Origin: Clostridiales bacterium
Lineage (GTDB): Bacteria > Bacillota_A > Clostridia > Peptostreptococcales > Anaerovoracaceae
Direction: 5' to 3'
Length of the DNA stretch: 5,712 nt
NCBI GenBank assembly: GCA_015058265.1
Contig: SVCR01000123.1
Coordinates: 1 to 5,712 of the forward strand
Made by a program: the position numbers and the translations under genes
Part shown: piece after piece, positions 5,637 through 5,712 of the stretch
Position numbering within the stretch: position 1 is the stretch's first letter
Layout of the letters: each line of letters begins with the position of its first letter
Notes under the pieces: model-generated
Databases searched by the model: none
What the model was told of the DNA's origin: nothing
The model's input: the letters and a program-made list of their open reading frames with translations, nothing else

Positions 5637-5712
5637 ACAAGAAAGTACACTTTTTGGAGAAGTGCATGGCAAATATGATACATAATATGAACCCCACTAA
5701 GGCTCCTGTCCT
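5637..5712 (+). repeat. Right arm of the perfect 76-bp inverted repeat, reaching the window edge
   Basis: This is the exact reverse complement of 5375-5450, separated from it by a 186-bp spacer (5451-5636). The spacer holds no gene, only the operon promoter candidate, a 9-bp dyad and AT-rich sequence. Because this arm ends at the window edge, its true length is unknown, and an assembly fold-back cannot be excluded. Confidence 0.97.
5666..5712 (+). CDS. Start of a second, divergent copy of the GtrB-like gene (partial)
   Basis: The ATG at 5666 is preceded by GGAG (5656-5659) and opens MANMIHNMNPTKAPV, identical to the first 15 codons of the GtrB-like gene at 4414-5421, and runs off the window. 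If the assembly is right, this is either a full duplicate, a divergent paralogue sharing a conserved start, or a truncated copy. If the repeat is a chimera, the gene does not exist here. No good plus-strand promoter is visible between 5451 and 5636. Confidence 0.4.
   Translation, partial: MANMIHNMNPTKAPV

Larger units (their letters stand above)
2845..5712. mobile_element. Putative end of an integrated genomic island or prophage
   Basis: This is inference. The segment starts at a tRNA 3' fragment, is visibly AT-richer than the sbcDC side, and carries surface-glycan modification genes, a common cargo of prophages and islands. No integrase, excisionase or phage structural gene is visible within the window, so the type of element is undetermined. 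It continues past the right edge. It could also be an old island remnant without its recombinase. Confidence 0.45.

Noticed and set aside
5375..5712. Insertion-sequence ends or a CRISPR array
   Set aside because: The 186-bp spacer is too short for a transposase, the arms contain coding sequence rather than terminal motifs, and no regularly spaced direct repeats occur.

Overview
The window looks like chromosomal DNA from a Gram-positive, Clostridia-like (probably Lachnospiraceae-type) bacterium. This rests on the sbcD-sbcC gene order and protein style, AGGAGG-type ribosome binding sites, and a threonine-type tRNA acceptor stem without an encoded CCA. It is inference from sequence style, not a database match. 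All firm genes lie on the minus strand, so the region reads from right to left.

Right to left, the layout is as follows. (1) Positions 5375-5712 hold a perfect 76-bp inverted repeat (5375-5450 and 5637-5712) flanking a 186-bp AT-rich spacer. Each arm carries the ribosome binding site and first codons of the same glycosyltransferase gene. The left arm leads into the full gene; the right arm runs off the window edge. A promoter for the left gene sits in the spacer, just outside the left arm. (2) Positions 4414-5421 encode a GtrB-like family 2 polyprenyl-phosphate glycosyltransferase. (3) Positions 2877-4397 encode a large polytopic membrane protein with GT-C glycosyltransferase features, 16 nt downstream and probably in the same operon. 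(4) Positions 2845-2874 are the 3' end of a tRNA (threonine type), lacking its 5' half and anticodon arm. This is what site-specific integration of a phage or island into a tRNA gene leaves at one junction. (5) Positions 2806-2835 are a rho-independent terminator, presumably that of the original tRNA. (6) Positions 1536-2699 are sbcD and 1-1549 are the N-terminal half of sbcC, a translationally coupled pair encoding the MRE11/RAD50-type DNA-end nuclease.

The window therefore seems to straddle a junction between core chromosome (sbcCD, more GC-rich) and an accessory element (AT-richer) carrying a two-gene surface-glycan modification cassette. GtrB-like enzymes load a sugar onto a lipid carrier on the cytoplasmic side, and GT-C enzymes transfer it to a surface polymer on the outside. 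The layout resembles Shigella and Salmonella serotype-converting prophages, whose gtr genes lie next to att, in several cases at a threonine tRNA gene. The inverted repeat could be a phase-variation switch, an inverted gene duplication, or an assembly or amplification fold-back artefact. The sequence alone cannot decide, and this is the main point to check.
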